Below, piece by piece: positions 29,912 to 38,403 of a stretch of DNA of 49,633 bases. The position numbers were made by a program, and so were the translations under genes. The first letter of the stretch is position 1; the number at the start of each line of letters is the position of its first letter. The notes beneath the pieces were generated by a model. That model was not told the DNA's origin, did no database searches, and worked only from the letters and a program-made list of their open reading frames with translations. Where the stretch lies: the IMG/VR virus record IMGVR_UViG_3300023313_000009, positions 1-49,633 of that record; one strand, written 5' to 3'. The DNA is from a virus.

Positions 29912-31468
29912 GTGGCCAGTACAAAAAACAAACAAACACCATTCTACGAGATCAGGGTATATGCTTTTGATTCTAGAGGCAAGACTAGAGATGCTAAACT
30001 TACCCAAGAGATTAAACGTCTAATTGATAATATTGTTATAACAGACGCAGCGACTTCATCCATAAACAAAGGTGTGAGTAGTTTAGAAATAACATTCAAA
30101 GAAACAGCTTACCTCCCTCAGGACAGCAACCTCAGAGGTACAAGTAATAACGTCCACGGCCAAATAACGAACAGGCCCGGAGCAATATTAGACTTGAGGT
30201 TTAAGTCTGAGAAAGGATTTACTTTTGTTTCTAAGGAAGAAGTTGAAAGAGGTAAAATAGATTCAAATGGTAAAAAAGAACCTCTGATATACTTATTCCA
30301 GAGTGGAAACCTCATCGAGGTTACTTGGGGTTATTTAGACCCGTATAAATCTAAAACTCAGACATTCGAGATTAAGACTATTTCAGTCAGTGGTGGGGGA
30401 AGCGGCGACGGAAATGTTACCTTAACAGCTATTCCACCGGGACTTAAATCTGCAACAAAGAATAAGGTTTCTAGAGCTGTTACATTTCTAGATGAGACAA
30501 ATGAACACCAGACAGTGCCTTTATCACTTAAACAAGTTGTATGGAAAGTTGCTAAAGCGAATCAAGTATATTTAGTTTTCGACCATAAACCTATAGATAT
30601 GAAAAAACTTCCTGAAAGAGGTCTTAAATATGATAGAGCACTGTCCAATGGAGATTCTGCTCCCGCCGATAACGTACCGTTTGTTTTACCTAGAAACTCT
30701 ACTACATATGAATTTTTAGATGAGTTAGCAGAGTTATATCAGGCAGTTGTTGAGATAAGACAAATTAGGATTGAAGACCCTAAAATAATAAAAGACCTAC
30801 ATATAAGAAGAGACAACTCTACAAGATTTAGAACTGTATTATTTTTCACACCATATAGAAAAATATACAACATAAAAAAGGTAAAGACGATTCTAAAATA
30901 CCGTGACACTGAGGGGACTATACTTTCATATAATATAGATGACATTAACGGTTCTAAAATAAGAGGTGCCACAGTGTCAGCACTAACGGATGATACCATC
31001 AGTGAAAATAGTTCAGTTGTTGTAGATCAACTTGTTGTTCCTAACAAGAAAGTAGAGAGTAAAGATAATATAGATTACAGTTTACAAAAATCGTTCAAAG
31101 ATAATCTGGGAGTATCCCCTGCGGGGAAAAGTTTAACAACTCCATATGGCGGTAAGGATTCTAAAGAACAGCTTTCAGATAAAGCTGTAGCTGTCAACTC
31201 TTTCCCTATTATGATATCTTTGAATGTTATAGGAGATACTTCTTTGATTACCGAGACTGTTAAAGTTAAAAACATAGGAACCCGATATTCAGGAACCTAT
31301 GATATATTTTCAGTGGTACATAACATAGGCAACCACGGTTATACATGTACTCTACAAGGTAGAAGTCAATACATTTCTCAAGGAGGTACTGACGCTTCGG
31401 AGTTGGTTATCGCTAAGAAAGAGGAAGAAGTAAAAGTTAAATTAGTAACAGTACCATCCAAAGCATAA
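29912..31468 (+). CDS. Baseplate hub protein
   Basis: Five hundred eighteen codons from GTG 29912. FYEIRVYAFDSRGKTRDAKL, then NKGVSSLEITFKETAYLP and GNLIEVTWGYLDPYKSKTQTFEIKTI, are typical of gp27/gpD-like hub domains that form the ring on the spike. The C-terminus with IPMISLNVIGDTSL-like strands and YDIFSVVHNIGNHGYTCTLQG fits. Length and gene position before the spike support it. Confidence 0.7.
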   Translation: MASTKNKQTPFYEIRVYAFDSRGKTRDAKLTQEIKRLIDNIVITDAATSSINKGVSSLEITFKETAYLPQDSNLRGTSNNVHGQITNRPGAILDLRFKSEKGFTFVSKEEVERGKIDSNGKKEPLIYLFQSGNLIEVTWGYLDPYKSKTQTFEIKTISVSGGGSGDGNVTLTAIPPGLKSATKNKVSRAVTFLDETNEHQTVPLSLKQVVWKVAKANQVYLVFDHKPIDMKKLPERGLKYDRALSNGDSAPADNVPFVLPRNSTTYEFLDELAELYQAVVEIRQIRIEDPKIIKDLHIRRDNSTRFRTVLFFTPYRKIYNIKKVKTILKYRDTEGTILSYNIDDINGSKIRGATVSALTDDTISENSSVVVDQLVVPNKKVESKDNIDYSLQKSFKDNLGVSPAGKSLTTPYGGKDSKEQLSDKAVAVNSFPIMISLNVIGDTSLITETVKVKNIGTRYSGTYDIFSVVHNIGNHGYTCTLQGRSQYISQGGTDASELVIAKKEEEVKVKLVTVPSKA

Positions 31469-31477
31469 GAGGTATTC

Positions 31478-32263
31478 ATGCACCATGTAAATTCACCGGA
31501 GGGAATGCTCCTATTAGGGCAAGGTGAAGCTATAGTAGTGGACGTCCAAAATAACGGAAAGGCTCACACTGTAAGAATACTTCACCCTGACTTAGGTACT
31601 ACAGACTTTATCCCGTACATCCAAACCGCAGGGTTATACAGAATCCCTAGGGTCGGCGATAAATGTTTTACATTCTGTAAGGAAGCCTTCCATCAGTACC
31701 CCGTAGCTTGGGGTAACATAATGACTAAAGCACAGATTAAGGTGCTAGTCGGAGACCGTGAGGATAATATCACGATACTCTACTCAGGAGGTCCTGATAA
31801 CAACGAAGTGTCTCACAGGATAGAACTTGACGACGGAGCCGACAGAGGGGTTAGAATTACTACAGCGGGTGGAAATAAGCTCGATTTAAAGAATGAAGAT
31901 GAGATACAAGCAACTCACCATACTGGAAGCTTCATTAAAATGAACGCCGACGTAATTGAGTTGTCTGTAAAAGGTACAACCTTAAGGTTAAGTTCTGAGG
32001 GTTTAGAATTAATATCAGCTCAGGGCGCATCAATCAAGGTAACAGACGGAGTAACTTCAGAGTCTTCAGCAGGGTCTAAGGAAGTACTTGACGTTGGTTA
32101 CAAGGTTACATCCTCTGAAGGAAGTGAGGTTGACGTATCTAATACAATCAAAGGCAAAGCCGCTGATACATTTTCTAAGTTTGATAATGTTGTAGTGAGT
32201 ACTCATCAGCACCCCGGAAATCTGGGCTACCCTACATCAGCACCCATCAAGACGGGAGCATAA
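31478..32263 (+). CDS. Central spike protein (gpV/gp5-like) with HxH tip
   Basis: Two hundred sixty-one codons, SD AGAGG. An OB-fold (ILHPDLGTTDFIPYIQTAGLYRIPRVGD, QYPVAWGNIM) is followed by a beta helix of short repeats (RITTAGGNKLDLKNEDE, SFIKMNADVIELSVKG, ISAQGASIKVTDGV). STHQHPGN at 241-248 has H243-x-H245, the iron-binding tip motif of P2 gpV-like spikes. It pierces the outer membrane. No lysozyme domain is fused. Confidence 0.8.
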   Translation: MHHVNSPEGMLLLGQGEAIVVDVQNNGKAHTVRILHPDLGTTDFIPYIQTAGLYRIPRVGDKCFTFCKEAFHQYPVAWGNIMTKAQIKVLVGDREDNITILYSGGPDNNEVSHRIELDDGADRGVRITTAGGNKLDLKNEDEIQATHHTGSFIKMNADVIELSVKGTTLRLSSEGLELISAQGASIKVTDGVTSESSAGSKEVLDVGYKVTSSEGSEVDVSNTIKGKAADTFSKFDNVVVSTHQHPGNLGYPTSAPIKTGA

Positions 32264-32421
32264 TGGATATATATGTAAATTATTACTGGATAAATTCATG
32301 GAGTTCTAAGAACGTTCCGGGAAATTTTGAAAATAGTACATGTAGAATTCCTTCAGGGTGTCTACTTAGGTATTATTCATACTTGCCTGAAGTTGAGGGA
32401 TGTGTAGTATTATATTTTTAA
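32263..32421 (+). CDS. Micro-ORF family member, VVLYF tail
   Basis: Fifty-two codons; ATG overlaps the spike stop (TAATG). It starts MDIYVNYYWIN, has a Cys/Ser middle and ends EGCVVLYF before TAAGGAG, where the stop is the SD for the next gene. It sits between spike and gp25-like genes. Confidence 0.6.
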   Translation: MDIYVNYYWINSWSSKNVPGNFENSTCRIPSGCLLRYYSYLPEVEGCVVLYF

Positions 32422-32431
32422 GGAGCCGTTT

Positions 32432-32704
32432 ATGGCTATGAGTGGAAAACGAACTGTTCAGAGATTTAGAGAAAAACTCTCCCGAAGGTTTAATATTAAT
32501 TTAGGAGACGTTCCAGAGTTGGAACTACTCTTTGAATCTCTTATCGAGGAAATACAACAGGAAATGGAAGCCTCTAAGGTTAATAGTCCATCCCAAGGGT
32601 ATACCGTAACTATACCCGACCCTAATAACCTCGGCCAAGATATTACATATGATATAGATGGAACCTCAACTGACGGCGACATTAATAAAGGTAATTTCAG
32701 ATAA
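32432..32704 (+). CDS. Small baseplate-region hypothetical protein
   Basis: Ninety codons behind TAAGGAG. A basic helix (KRTVQRFREKLSRRFNINLG), an acidic helix (ELELLFESLIEEIQQEM) and a terminal beta-like region with YTVTIPDPNNLGQDIT. No family recognised. Placement next to gp25-like gene suggests a baseplate part. Confidence 0.5.
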   Translation: MAMSGKRTVQRFREKLSRRFNINLGDVPELELLFESLIEEIQQEMEASKVNSPSQGYTVTIPDPNNLGQDITYDIDGTSTDGDINKGNFR

Positions 32705-32868
32705 ACAATACAAGCAAATATGTATTAGTTACGAATACATGGTTTTCTGTTAATACAAGTACTGATTCAATATACTATATCGAACTTAAACAGTACGACG
32801 ACATGTGGAGCTACTTCACAAGTTCAATAGGTAGTCAAAACTTAGGTTATTCAATACTATTTTTCTAG
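32701..32868 (+). CDS. Micro-ORF family member with non-ATG start, ILFF tail
   Basis: Fifty-five codons ending GYSILFF. No ATG, GTG or TTG lies near the beginning. The best start is ATA at 32701, overlapping the previous stop as ATAA, with AAAGG eight bases upstream. The body (VLVTNTWFSVNTSTDS, IYYIELKQYDDMW) is as Tyr/Trp-rich as other members. Either a rare ATA start or a start-codon mutation; TAGGA at the end serves the next gene. Confidence 0.5.
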   Translation: MNNTSKYVLVTNTWFSVNTSTDSIYYIELKQYDDMWSYFTSSIGSQNLGYSILFF

Positions 32869-32875
32869 GATACAC

Positions 32876-33253
32876 ATGGCTAATGATTTTTTAGGACAAG
32901 ACACTGTACTTCCTATCTCCGGTAAATTTAAAACAGTTACAGGGATAAATACAGTAGTCCAAGACATTCAGATACTCCTAGGAACAGTGCCCGGAGAGAG
33001 AGTTCATAGACCCTTATACGGGTGTAGACTTTACACTAGAGTCTGGGATAATATAGACGACGTTGCAAACAGTGGAGTCATTGATATAAGAGACGCTATT
33101 ATAGAGTTTGAACCTAGGGTTGACCTTACAGAAGTCGGCGCAAAGATTGACCGTACAAGTGGTAGAGTATCGTTTCAGGTGTCCTTTGTTATAAAAGATA
33201 CAAACACACCCTTAAACTTGGTATTCCCATTTCAAACTAACGTGAGCGGATAG
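32876..33253 (+). CDS. Baseplate wedge protein, gp25-like
   Basis: One hundred twenty-five codons. VVQDIQILLGTVPGERVHRPLYGCRL and IIEFEPRVDL contain the conserved EPR motif of the gp25/gpW family (residues about 76-80). Strands VSFQVSFVIKDTN finish the fold. It nucleates sheath assembly at the baseplate. Confidence 0.85.
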   Translation: MANDFLGQDTVLPISGKFKTVTGINTVVQDIQILLGTVPGERVHRPLYGCRLYTRVWDNIDDVANSGVIDIRDAIIEFEPRVDLTEVGAKIDRTSGRVSFQVSFVIKDTNTPLNLVFPFQTNVSG

Positions 33254-33255
33254 TC

Positions 33256-33396
33256 ATGATTATTTACATGCACGATGAAGCTGCTATGTTCGATTGCTGG
33301 TTTTATATAGATGAACGCAACTATAACGTAATATATAAGCAATTTTCAAAATTAAGTAACGCAAGAAAGAGGCACTACAAAGTATTGCTTTTTTAA
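33256..33396 (+). CDS. Micro-ORF family member, VLLF tail
   Basis: Forty-six codons from ATG 33256, two bases after the gp25 stop. It starts MIIYMHDEAAMFDCW, ends HYKVLLF, and is followed directly by TAAGAGGATAATAT, an SD region for the J-like gene. Basic C-terminal helix (SNARKRHYK). Confidence 0.6.
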   Translation: MIIYMHDEAAMFDCWFYIDERNYNVIYKQFSKLSNARKRHYKVLLF

Positions 33397-33407
33397 GAGG
33401 ATAATAT

Positions 33408-36400
33408 ATGGCTGGTCAAGTTACAGATACAGTAGCAAAGGATTTCGATTCAATACTAGAGAGTCTGATTACATTCGCTAGTGTTGAATATGGAGAAAGG
33501 ACTCAAGCTAATAGAGTGTGGTCTGATTTCAATATCAGTTCCTTCTCTAGAAACTGGGCAGAATTGGTGGCGTATGTAGGCGACCAGTTAATGTTCTACC
33601 TAGACAATCAATCTAATCAGGCTTATTTAGAGACAGCGACCATCCCCGCCTTTATAGCTAGGATAGCACAGCAGTCAGGGTATAATATACCTACACAACA
33701 AGCCTCCTCAGGTAAGGTACAATTTACCACATCAGGCCCGTTCACAATACCTGAAGGTACTGTAGTTACTGGTAACGGAATACCTTTCTTTACAATAAGA
33801 CAAATACAAGGAAGTACGGCGGGGGAATCTGAAGTAGACGTAATCCAAGGGAATAGGTTCAATGAGTCATTTGATTCAGAAGGGCTACAGAACGAACAGT
33901 TCATATTAAACAACCTTGATATAGTTATAGACCTAAATAACTCAAACCCTGACCTCAGGAGTCCAATCCTTAGGGTTAATGGAAATGATTATAAGATAGT
34001 AACGACCCCAGTAGATAGTAGTTCAGTCGATAAGATTGCAACCAGAAGTCTACTCCCTGACGGACGTACAGTCCTAACCATGGGCGACGGAGTGTTCGGT
34101 AGAAGGTTAACTCCTAACGAATCTGTCGAGATTATCTACAGAACAGGCGGCGGTTCACAAGGGAACGTCGAAGCCGGAATTATAGATACTATACAGACTT
34201 CAATATCAGGAGTAACGTCAGTAACTAACGCTGATAGGCTTTCAGGGGGAGTTGACGAACTGACTATAACTGAGATCAAAGGAAGGATACCCCTTTCGCT
34301 CAAAACAATATCAGGGGCAGTGGATTTAGTTAGTTATGGAAATATATTAGAAGCCAACTTCTCACAGGTATTAAACGCCCGTTCAACAATAAATAATACA
34401 GAAAGTGGAATAGACATTGACATATTTGTTTTACCACAAGCAACAACAGTAACTCCAGTTACCGACAATAAGGTTCTCTTTGATACTCTTACAGACTTCA
34501 TTGAGACTAAAAAGACTGTAGGTACTAAATTCCTAATCAAGGACGGAGAAGAGATTCTAGTCCAGATCGATATAGAGGCCTTTTTAAATAGGGACTCTAG
34601 CAGGGGTTCTGTTGAAAGTAATATAAGAGAACAGATTAAAGCTTACTTTGACCTTAGAACTGGTGGAAGTATTGGAAATGGAATAGAGTTTGCCCAGACT
34701 ACGCGCTTAGGTGATATCTTCGATATAATAAGAAAAATCCCCGAGATAAGTAGTTTCAAAGTAAACAAGTTCACAGTTTCCCCTAGAATATCAGAAGTAG
34801 TCGCCTCGATAAACCAGAACTTCTTTAAGAGTGAAGTGGAAGTATTCCCTTCAGTCGGTGAGAATGAATGGGCTGTGATTACAAGTGAAGTCGCAAACCC
34901 TGAACCTTTAGACGGTCAGGTTGAGTATAGTGTTTTTAAAAGAACACTTCTTACAGCTACTTCATTAACTGAGAGCAGTATTCAAGACTCTAACCTCGAT
35001 TTAACTCTGAGGGATGGAACTGCCATTGTAATTAATAACTCTACAGTCACAGATACGGGCAACGTATTTAACCTCGGAGAATACGACTCAGAGATTCTAG
35101 TAGATTCCAATAATAACATGTGGAAGATTTCATCCACTAATAGTAATTCAATTGACGTATTAAGTCCGGCCTTAAATAACGCTGCAATTACAGCAGTGGC
35201 CAACGGAGCCTATAAAGTAGTTAGGTCTTTCTTAGGAGAGAAGTTAGCTATTAACGGGATTACTTTTACTATTATATACAATAATAAGAACACCTTCTTT
35301 TCACCGGGAGCCAGTTTCAACATTATTGCAACAAATAAGACAGAGTTCTTTATCAGTGAAGAACAAGCTGTAAAGGGTACTTACGGAGTTCCAGTTGGTA
35401 TTACAGGAGTAAACGCTTCAGGAGCTACTCCGGGCGACCTCGCTAGTATTACTTTTAACGGAAATCCTAAACTCCAGTCAGTCACTACAGATTCAGTTCT
35501 AATTGACAGAGTAGGGGAAGTATTTGAGGTAACTCAGATTACTGACGATGAAACCTCAGTGGCGAGTTACTTTAGTGACGCCAATTTAGATACTGACGTA
35601 ACCTTAACTGATACAGGAACTTCTCAATACTTTGGAATGCCGTTTTTTGCTGAGGCTGAGATTGTAAGTTCATTTCTTACAGTGTCGCTTAAATCTGAGA
35701 GACTGTCGAATCCAGCAGGGGGACTTTTAGTAGACCTTAAAGCTGACGATGGTTCAGGGAAGCCGGGGACGTTAATCGCGACTTCAAACTTACTACTTAG
35801 TAGTAACATACCTAGTGGTGCAGGGTTCAATAACGTAGATTTCACATTCGCTACTCCAGTGTCACTTACTAAAGATACAAAGTATCATTTAGTAGTTTAC
35901 GGAGATAACGCTTATAAGATTTCATACGCAGCATTGGACGGCTCGATTAAAGTTGGCATCGATAGTACAACTAAGGGGTACTTTCCATCTTTGACAGCAC
36001 AAGGAAATATTGAAGTTACAAATAACTCAACAGTGAATGTAGCGGCCAAGGCCAACGGTTCAATAACTGTAATAGATAATAATATACGCGAAAGAATTCA
36101 GGCGACTAATGACATTACAATCGTTAGCAACGACTGGACGGGAAGTAATATTATAACGATTGCAGGAGTTACCTTTGAAGAAGGTAATAACTGGAACTCG
36201 GGAGCGTCAATTACACTAAGTAGAGACGCCCTTCTCACAGCAATTACAACACAACTTTCAGGAGTTGTTGCTGGAGTATCAGACAGTACCGACCGTATTA
36301 TACTCACAGCAGACGCAGGAAGTAACCCCGGAGAAATAGGAAATAATCTGACCATAGAAGTTTCAGAATCCTCTCCTACAAATTACAGCATACGTTCGGC

Positions 36401-37643
36401 TAACTTTGGCGGCGGTACTGACGGGGATAAGTTAGTAATTAACGCACCTAAGTTTCTTAACTCAGGGTTAGTTAGTTACGCTTACAATAGTTTTGACGGA
36501 GTAGTTACTTTCGGAGCAGCAGTAACTTTACCTCTATTTGAGGCTGGGATGTTGTTCACTGACGGAGCCGGAACAGAACATGAAGTACTGGCGGTAAATG
36601 ACGGAGCTAATACAGTAACCCTGAATACAGGAGCCTCTGTAGACGCCTCAGTACCCTCTGAGACGAGCGGTTCGTTAAAAGGCGACCATGAATTCGAGTT
36701 CGGAGTTAACGTAGCTGTAGGGGCCACTGTAGACCTCACAGCGGCTAACCTTCAAGTAGTCACAGATTCAATAGCTAGTATAACCACAACCGTCACTACT
36801 AATAAAGTAGACCTTGAGTATGATACTAAGGGTGAGTACGGAAATACAGTTACTATGTCTCAAACTGACATAGGTACTACAAACTTTGACCTCTCAGGAG
36901 ATACCTTGATAGGTGGACAAGAGTCTGACGTGATTACAGTCGGTTCTGATACTTACTCAGCCGTAAGTGGAACTCCTGCAAGTACCTCAGAGTTCGAGCT
37001 TGGGGTAAATGCAAATACTACCGCTAATAACTTGGCTGACCAGATTAATACAGTCGGCAACGCTATAGCAACGGTAAACGGTGACAAAGTGATTATCACC
37101 GCAACTACCTCAGGGGCTAACGGAAACTCTGTAGTATTAGATATTAAAGAGAAGACTACTGGAAGCTTTATTAAGTCTGGAAGCACATTAGAAGGCGGCA
37201 AAGACAACGCAAGGGTTCTAAATAGTTCAGATAATACAACTTTTACAGATTACACTATTGACAGTGAACTACTTTTCAAGGTAGTATTAAGTAATGACGT
37301 ACTGGTAATTGTTAGCAAGTCTAATAGTTCAGGGTCACAAATACTACCGCAACTTTCTTTGAATAATGACATTGACAGTTGCATCGGAAAAAGGTACTAT
37401 GATGATAAGGGCGAAGTAAGCTTCTTAATTGCAACGCTTACCCCGAACGCTTTCATTGTAGGAGCCGCCGACGCAGACCTTTACGGAAGAGGAACAGTCA
37501 GTGGTAATTCAGGAGTTCAAGTAGATCAGTTTATCTTCAGAACTTCATCATACCGAGGGGACGTAGAAAACCTTCGAGACATGGAAGTTCCTGTAGTTAC
37601 TGATGAAAGTTTAAAGATTAACTTATTAGGTGGTGTTTCTTAA
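33408..37643 (+). CDS. Baseplate J / gp6-like wedge protein with large insertions
   Basis: Fourteen hundred eleven codons. Residues 1-460 follow the J-like fold (SLITFASVEYGERTQANRVWSD, then NSNPDLRSPILRVNG, VLTMGDGVFGRRL and the GGSQGNVEAGIIDTI stretch). Beyond about 480 it carries decoration: an Ig/CBM-like region (GTLIATSNLLLSSNIP), two recurrent modules (FEAGMLFTDGAGTEHEV and SEILVDSNNNMWKIS) and at least three copies of a hook-IN-like repeat with GN-rich motifs and GGxxG ends (LIGGQESDVI, LEGGKD). Ordinary J proteins are a third of this length. Confidence 0.75.
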   Translation: MAGQVTDTVAKDFDSILESLITFASVEYGERTQANRVWSDFNISSFSRNWAELVAYVGDQLMFYLDNQSNQAYLETATIPAFIARIAQQSGYNIPTQQASSGKVQFTTSGPFTIPEGTVVTGNGIPFFTIRQIQGSTAGESEVDVIQGNRFNESFDSEGLQNEQFILNNLDIVIDLNNSNPDLRSPILRVNGNDYKIVTTPVDSSSVDKIATRSLLPDGRTVLTMGDGVFGRRLTPNESVEIIYRTGGGSQGNVEAGIIDTIQTSISGVTSVTNADRLSGGVDELTITEIKGRIPLSLKTISGAVDLVSYGNILEANFSQVLNARSTINNTESGIDIDIFVLPQATTVTPVTDNKVLFDTLTDFIETKKTVGTKFLIKDGEEILVQIDIEAFLNRDSSRGSVESNIREQIKAYFDLRTGGSIGNGIEFAQTTRLGDIFDIIRKIPEISSFKVNKFTVSPRISEVVASINQNFFKSEVEVFPSVGENEWAVITSEVANPEPLDGQVEYSVFKRTLLTATSLTESSIQDSNLDLTLRDGTAIVINNSTVTDTGNVFNLGEYDSEILVDSNNNMWKISSTNSNSIDVLSPALNNAAITAVANGAYKVVRSFLGEKLAINGITFTIIYNNKNTFFSPGASFNIIATNKTEFFISEEQAVKGTYGVPVGITGVNASGATPGDLASITFNGNPKLQSVTTDSVLIDRVGEVFEVTQITDDETSVASYFSDANLDTDVTLTDTGTSQYFGMPFFAEAEIVSSFLTVSLKSERLSNPAGGLLVDLKADDGSGKPGTLIATSNLLLSSNIPSGAGFNNVDFTFATPVSLTKDTKYHLVVYGDNAYKISYAALDGSIKVGIDSTTKGYFPSLTAQGNIEVTNNSTVNVAAKANGSITVIDNNIRERIQATNDITIVSNDWTGSNIITIAGVTFEEGNNWNSGASITLSRDALLTAITTQLSGVVAGVSDSTDRIILTADAGSNPGEIGNNLTIEVSESSPTNYSIRSANFGGGTDGDKLVINAPKFLNSGLVSYAYNSFDGVVTFGAAVTLPLFEAGMLFTDGAGTEHEVLAVNDGANTVTLNTGASVDASVPSETSGSLKGDHEFEFGVNVAVGATVDLTAANLQVVTDSIASITTTVTTNKVDLEYDTKGEYGNTVTMSQTDIGTTNFDLSGDTLIGGQESDVITVGSDTYSAVSGTPASTSEFELGVNANTTANNLADQINTVGNAIATVNGDKVIITATTSGANGNSVVLDIKEKTTGSFIKSGSTLEGGKDNARVLNSSDNTTFTDYTIDSELLFKVVLSNDVLVIVSKSNSSGSQILPQLSLNNDIDSCIGKRYYDDKGEVSFLIATLTPNAFIVGAADADLYGRGTVSGNSGVQVDQFIFRTSSYRGDVENLRDMEVPVVTDESLKINLLGGVS

Positions 37644-37693
37644 CACTTGACAGCCCGGAAAGACGGGCACACTTCAACCCTGAGGAAGGGATA

Positions 37694-37852
37694 ATGTCAA
37701 AGTATAGTATCGATTATTGTACATGTCTACATATAACACATAAACATGTTAACTTTATACCTTATAATATGTACAGAATTGAACTTCAAATTAAAAGATA
37801 TCCTCTACTAACAAATAGGATGTTTGTCAATGATGTAATATTATGGATATAA
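37694..37852 (+). CDS. Micro-ORF array member 1, VILWI tail
   Basis: Fifty-two codons, SD GAGGAAGGG. It starts MSKYSIDYCTCLHI and ends VNDVILWI; codons TTATGGATATAA contain the nested ATG of member 2 (ATGGATATAAG). A GCCCG/CGGGC hairpin lies just upstream (about 37663-37678). Body: Tyr-, His- and Cys-containing, beta-like ends. Function unknown. Confidence 0.65.
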   Translation: MSKYSIDYCTCLHITHKHVNFIPYNMYRIELQIKRYPLLTNRMFVNDVILWI

Positions 37853-37989
37853 GAGTAACTAACATTGAAATTGAAGACAATGAGATATACTTCGCTAACT
37901 ACTGTATTATGGGCGATTCTTACATAGAGATTCAAAATATGTGGTATAGTTACCCCGAAGTACTCGAAGGAATTGTCCTATGGTTGTAG
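37843..37989 (+). CDS. Micro-ORF array member 2, IVLWL tail
   Basis: Forty-eight codons beginning with the ATG nested in member 1 (overlap 10 bases). It starts MDIRVTNIEIEDNEIYF, ends LEGIVLWL. Acidic and strand-rich. CTATGG at its end carries the start of member 3. No separate SD, so it depends on coupling. Confidence 0.65.
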   Translation: MDIRVTNIEIEDNEIYFANYCIMGDSYIEIQNMWYSYPEVLEGIVLWL

Positions 37990-38135
37990 AATTCAAAACC
38001 CTTGAGATGAACACTCATTCAGTCGATATATCCTTTGACGAGTTTGTATGTAGTCTGAACGAATGGTTTATGTATGAAAACCCTTCGAGGATGGCCGATA
38101 TGTTGGTATGGGATGGATGGGTAATGTGGATATAA
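37980..38135 (+). CDS. Micro-ORF array member 3, VMWI tail
   Basis: Fifty-one codons from the nested ATG. It starts MVVEFKTLEMNT, has SFDEFVCSLNEWF and ends WDGWVMWI. The end ATGTGGATATAA gives ATG or, in the correct frame, the GTG start of member 4 (GTGGATATAAG). Trp-rich at the C-terminus. Confidence 0.6.
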   Translation: MVVEFKTLEMNTHSVDISFDEFVCSLNEWFMYENPSRMADMLVWDGWVMWI

Positions 38136-38257
38136 GAATTTATGTATCATGGAATTTAGAAGATATTAATCATTCTGAAATATCAATGATATCATTGGAT
38201 ATATTTCATTATCCTCTCAAATCTTTTAACAACTATTATACATGCTTATGGTTTTAG
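38126..38257 (+). CDS. Micro-ORF array member 4, CLWF tail
   Basis: Forty-three codons from GTG 38126, nested in member 3. The start DIRIYVSWNLED is nearly the same as DIRVTNIEIED of member 2, so these two share an N-terminal motif. It ends YYTCLWF. TTATGG at the end nests the start of member 5. Confidence 0.6.
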   Translation: MDIRIYVSWNLEDINHSEISMISLDIFHYPLKSFNNYYTCLWF

Positions 38258-38394
38258 CACATATTACATATATTTACAAAAGTTTAAAGCTTATAGACTA
38301 CTTAACGGTTGCTGAATCGTTACCAATGACCTATAAATGGATATTTGAATTACAAAATAGTCCATGTAATAACGGTTATTTACTTCTATTTTAA
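38248..38394 (+). CDS. Micro-ORF array member 5, LLLF tail
   Basis: Forty-eight codons from the nested ATG. It starts MVLAHITYIYKSLKLI and ends NNGYLLLF. The stop is followed by GGATATTTA (TAAGGA SD) for the large gpI-like gene, so the chain hands translation to a standard structural gene. Confidence 0.6.
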   Translation: MVLAHITYIYKSLKLIDYLTVAESLPMTYKWIFELQNSPCNNGYLLLF

Positions 38395-38403
38395 GGATAT
38401 TTA

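Noticed and set aside
33623-36739. Long antisense frames across the J-like and other structural genes
   Set aside because: They have no SD, no homology and the skewed composition expected of shadows of the true coding strand.
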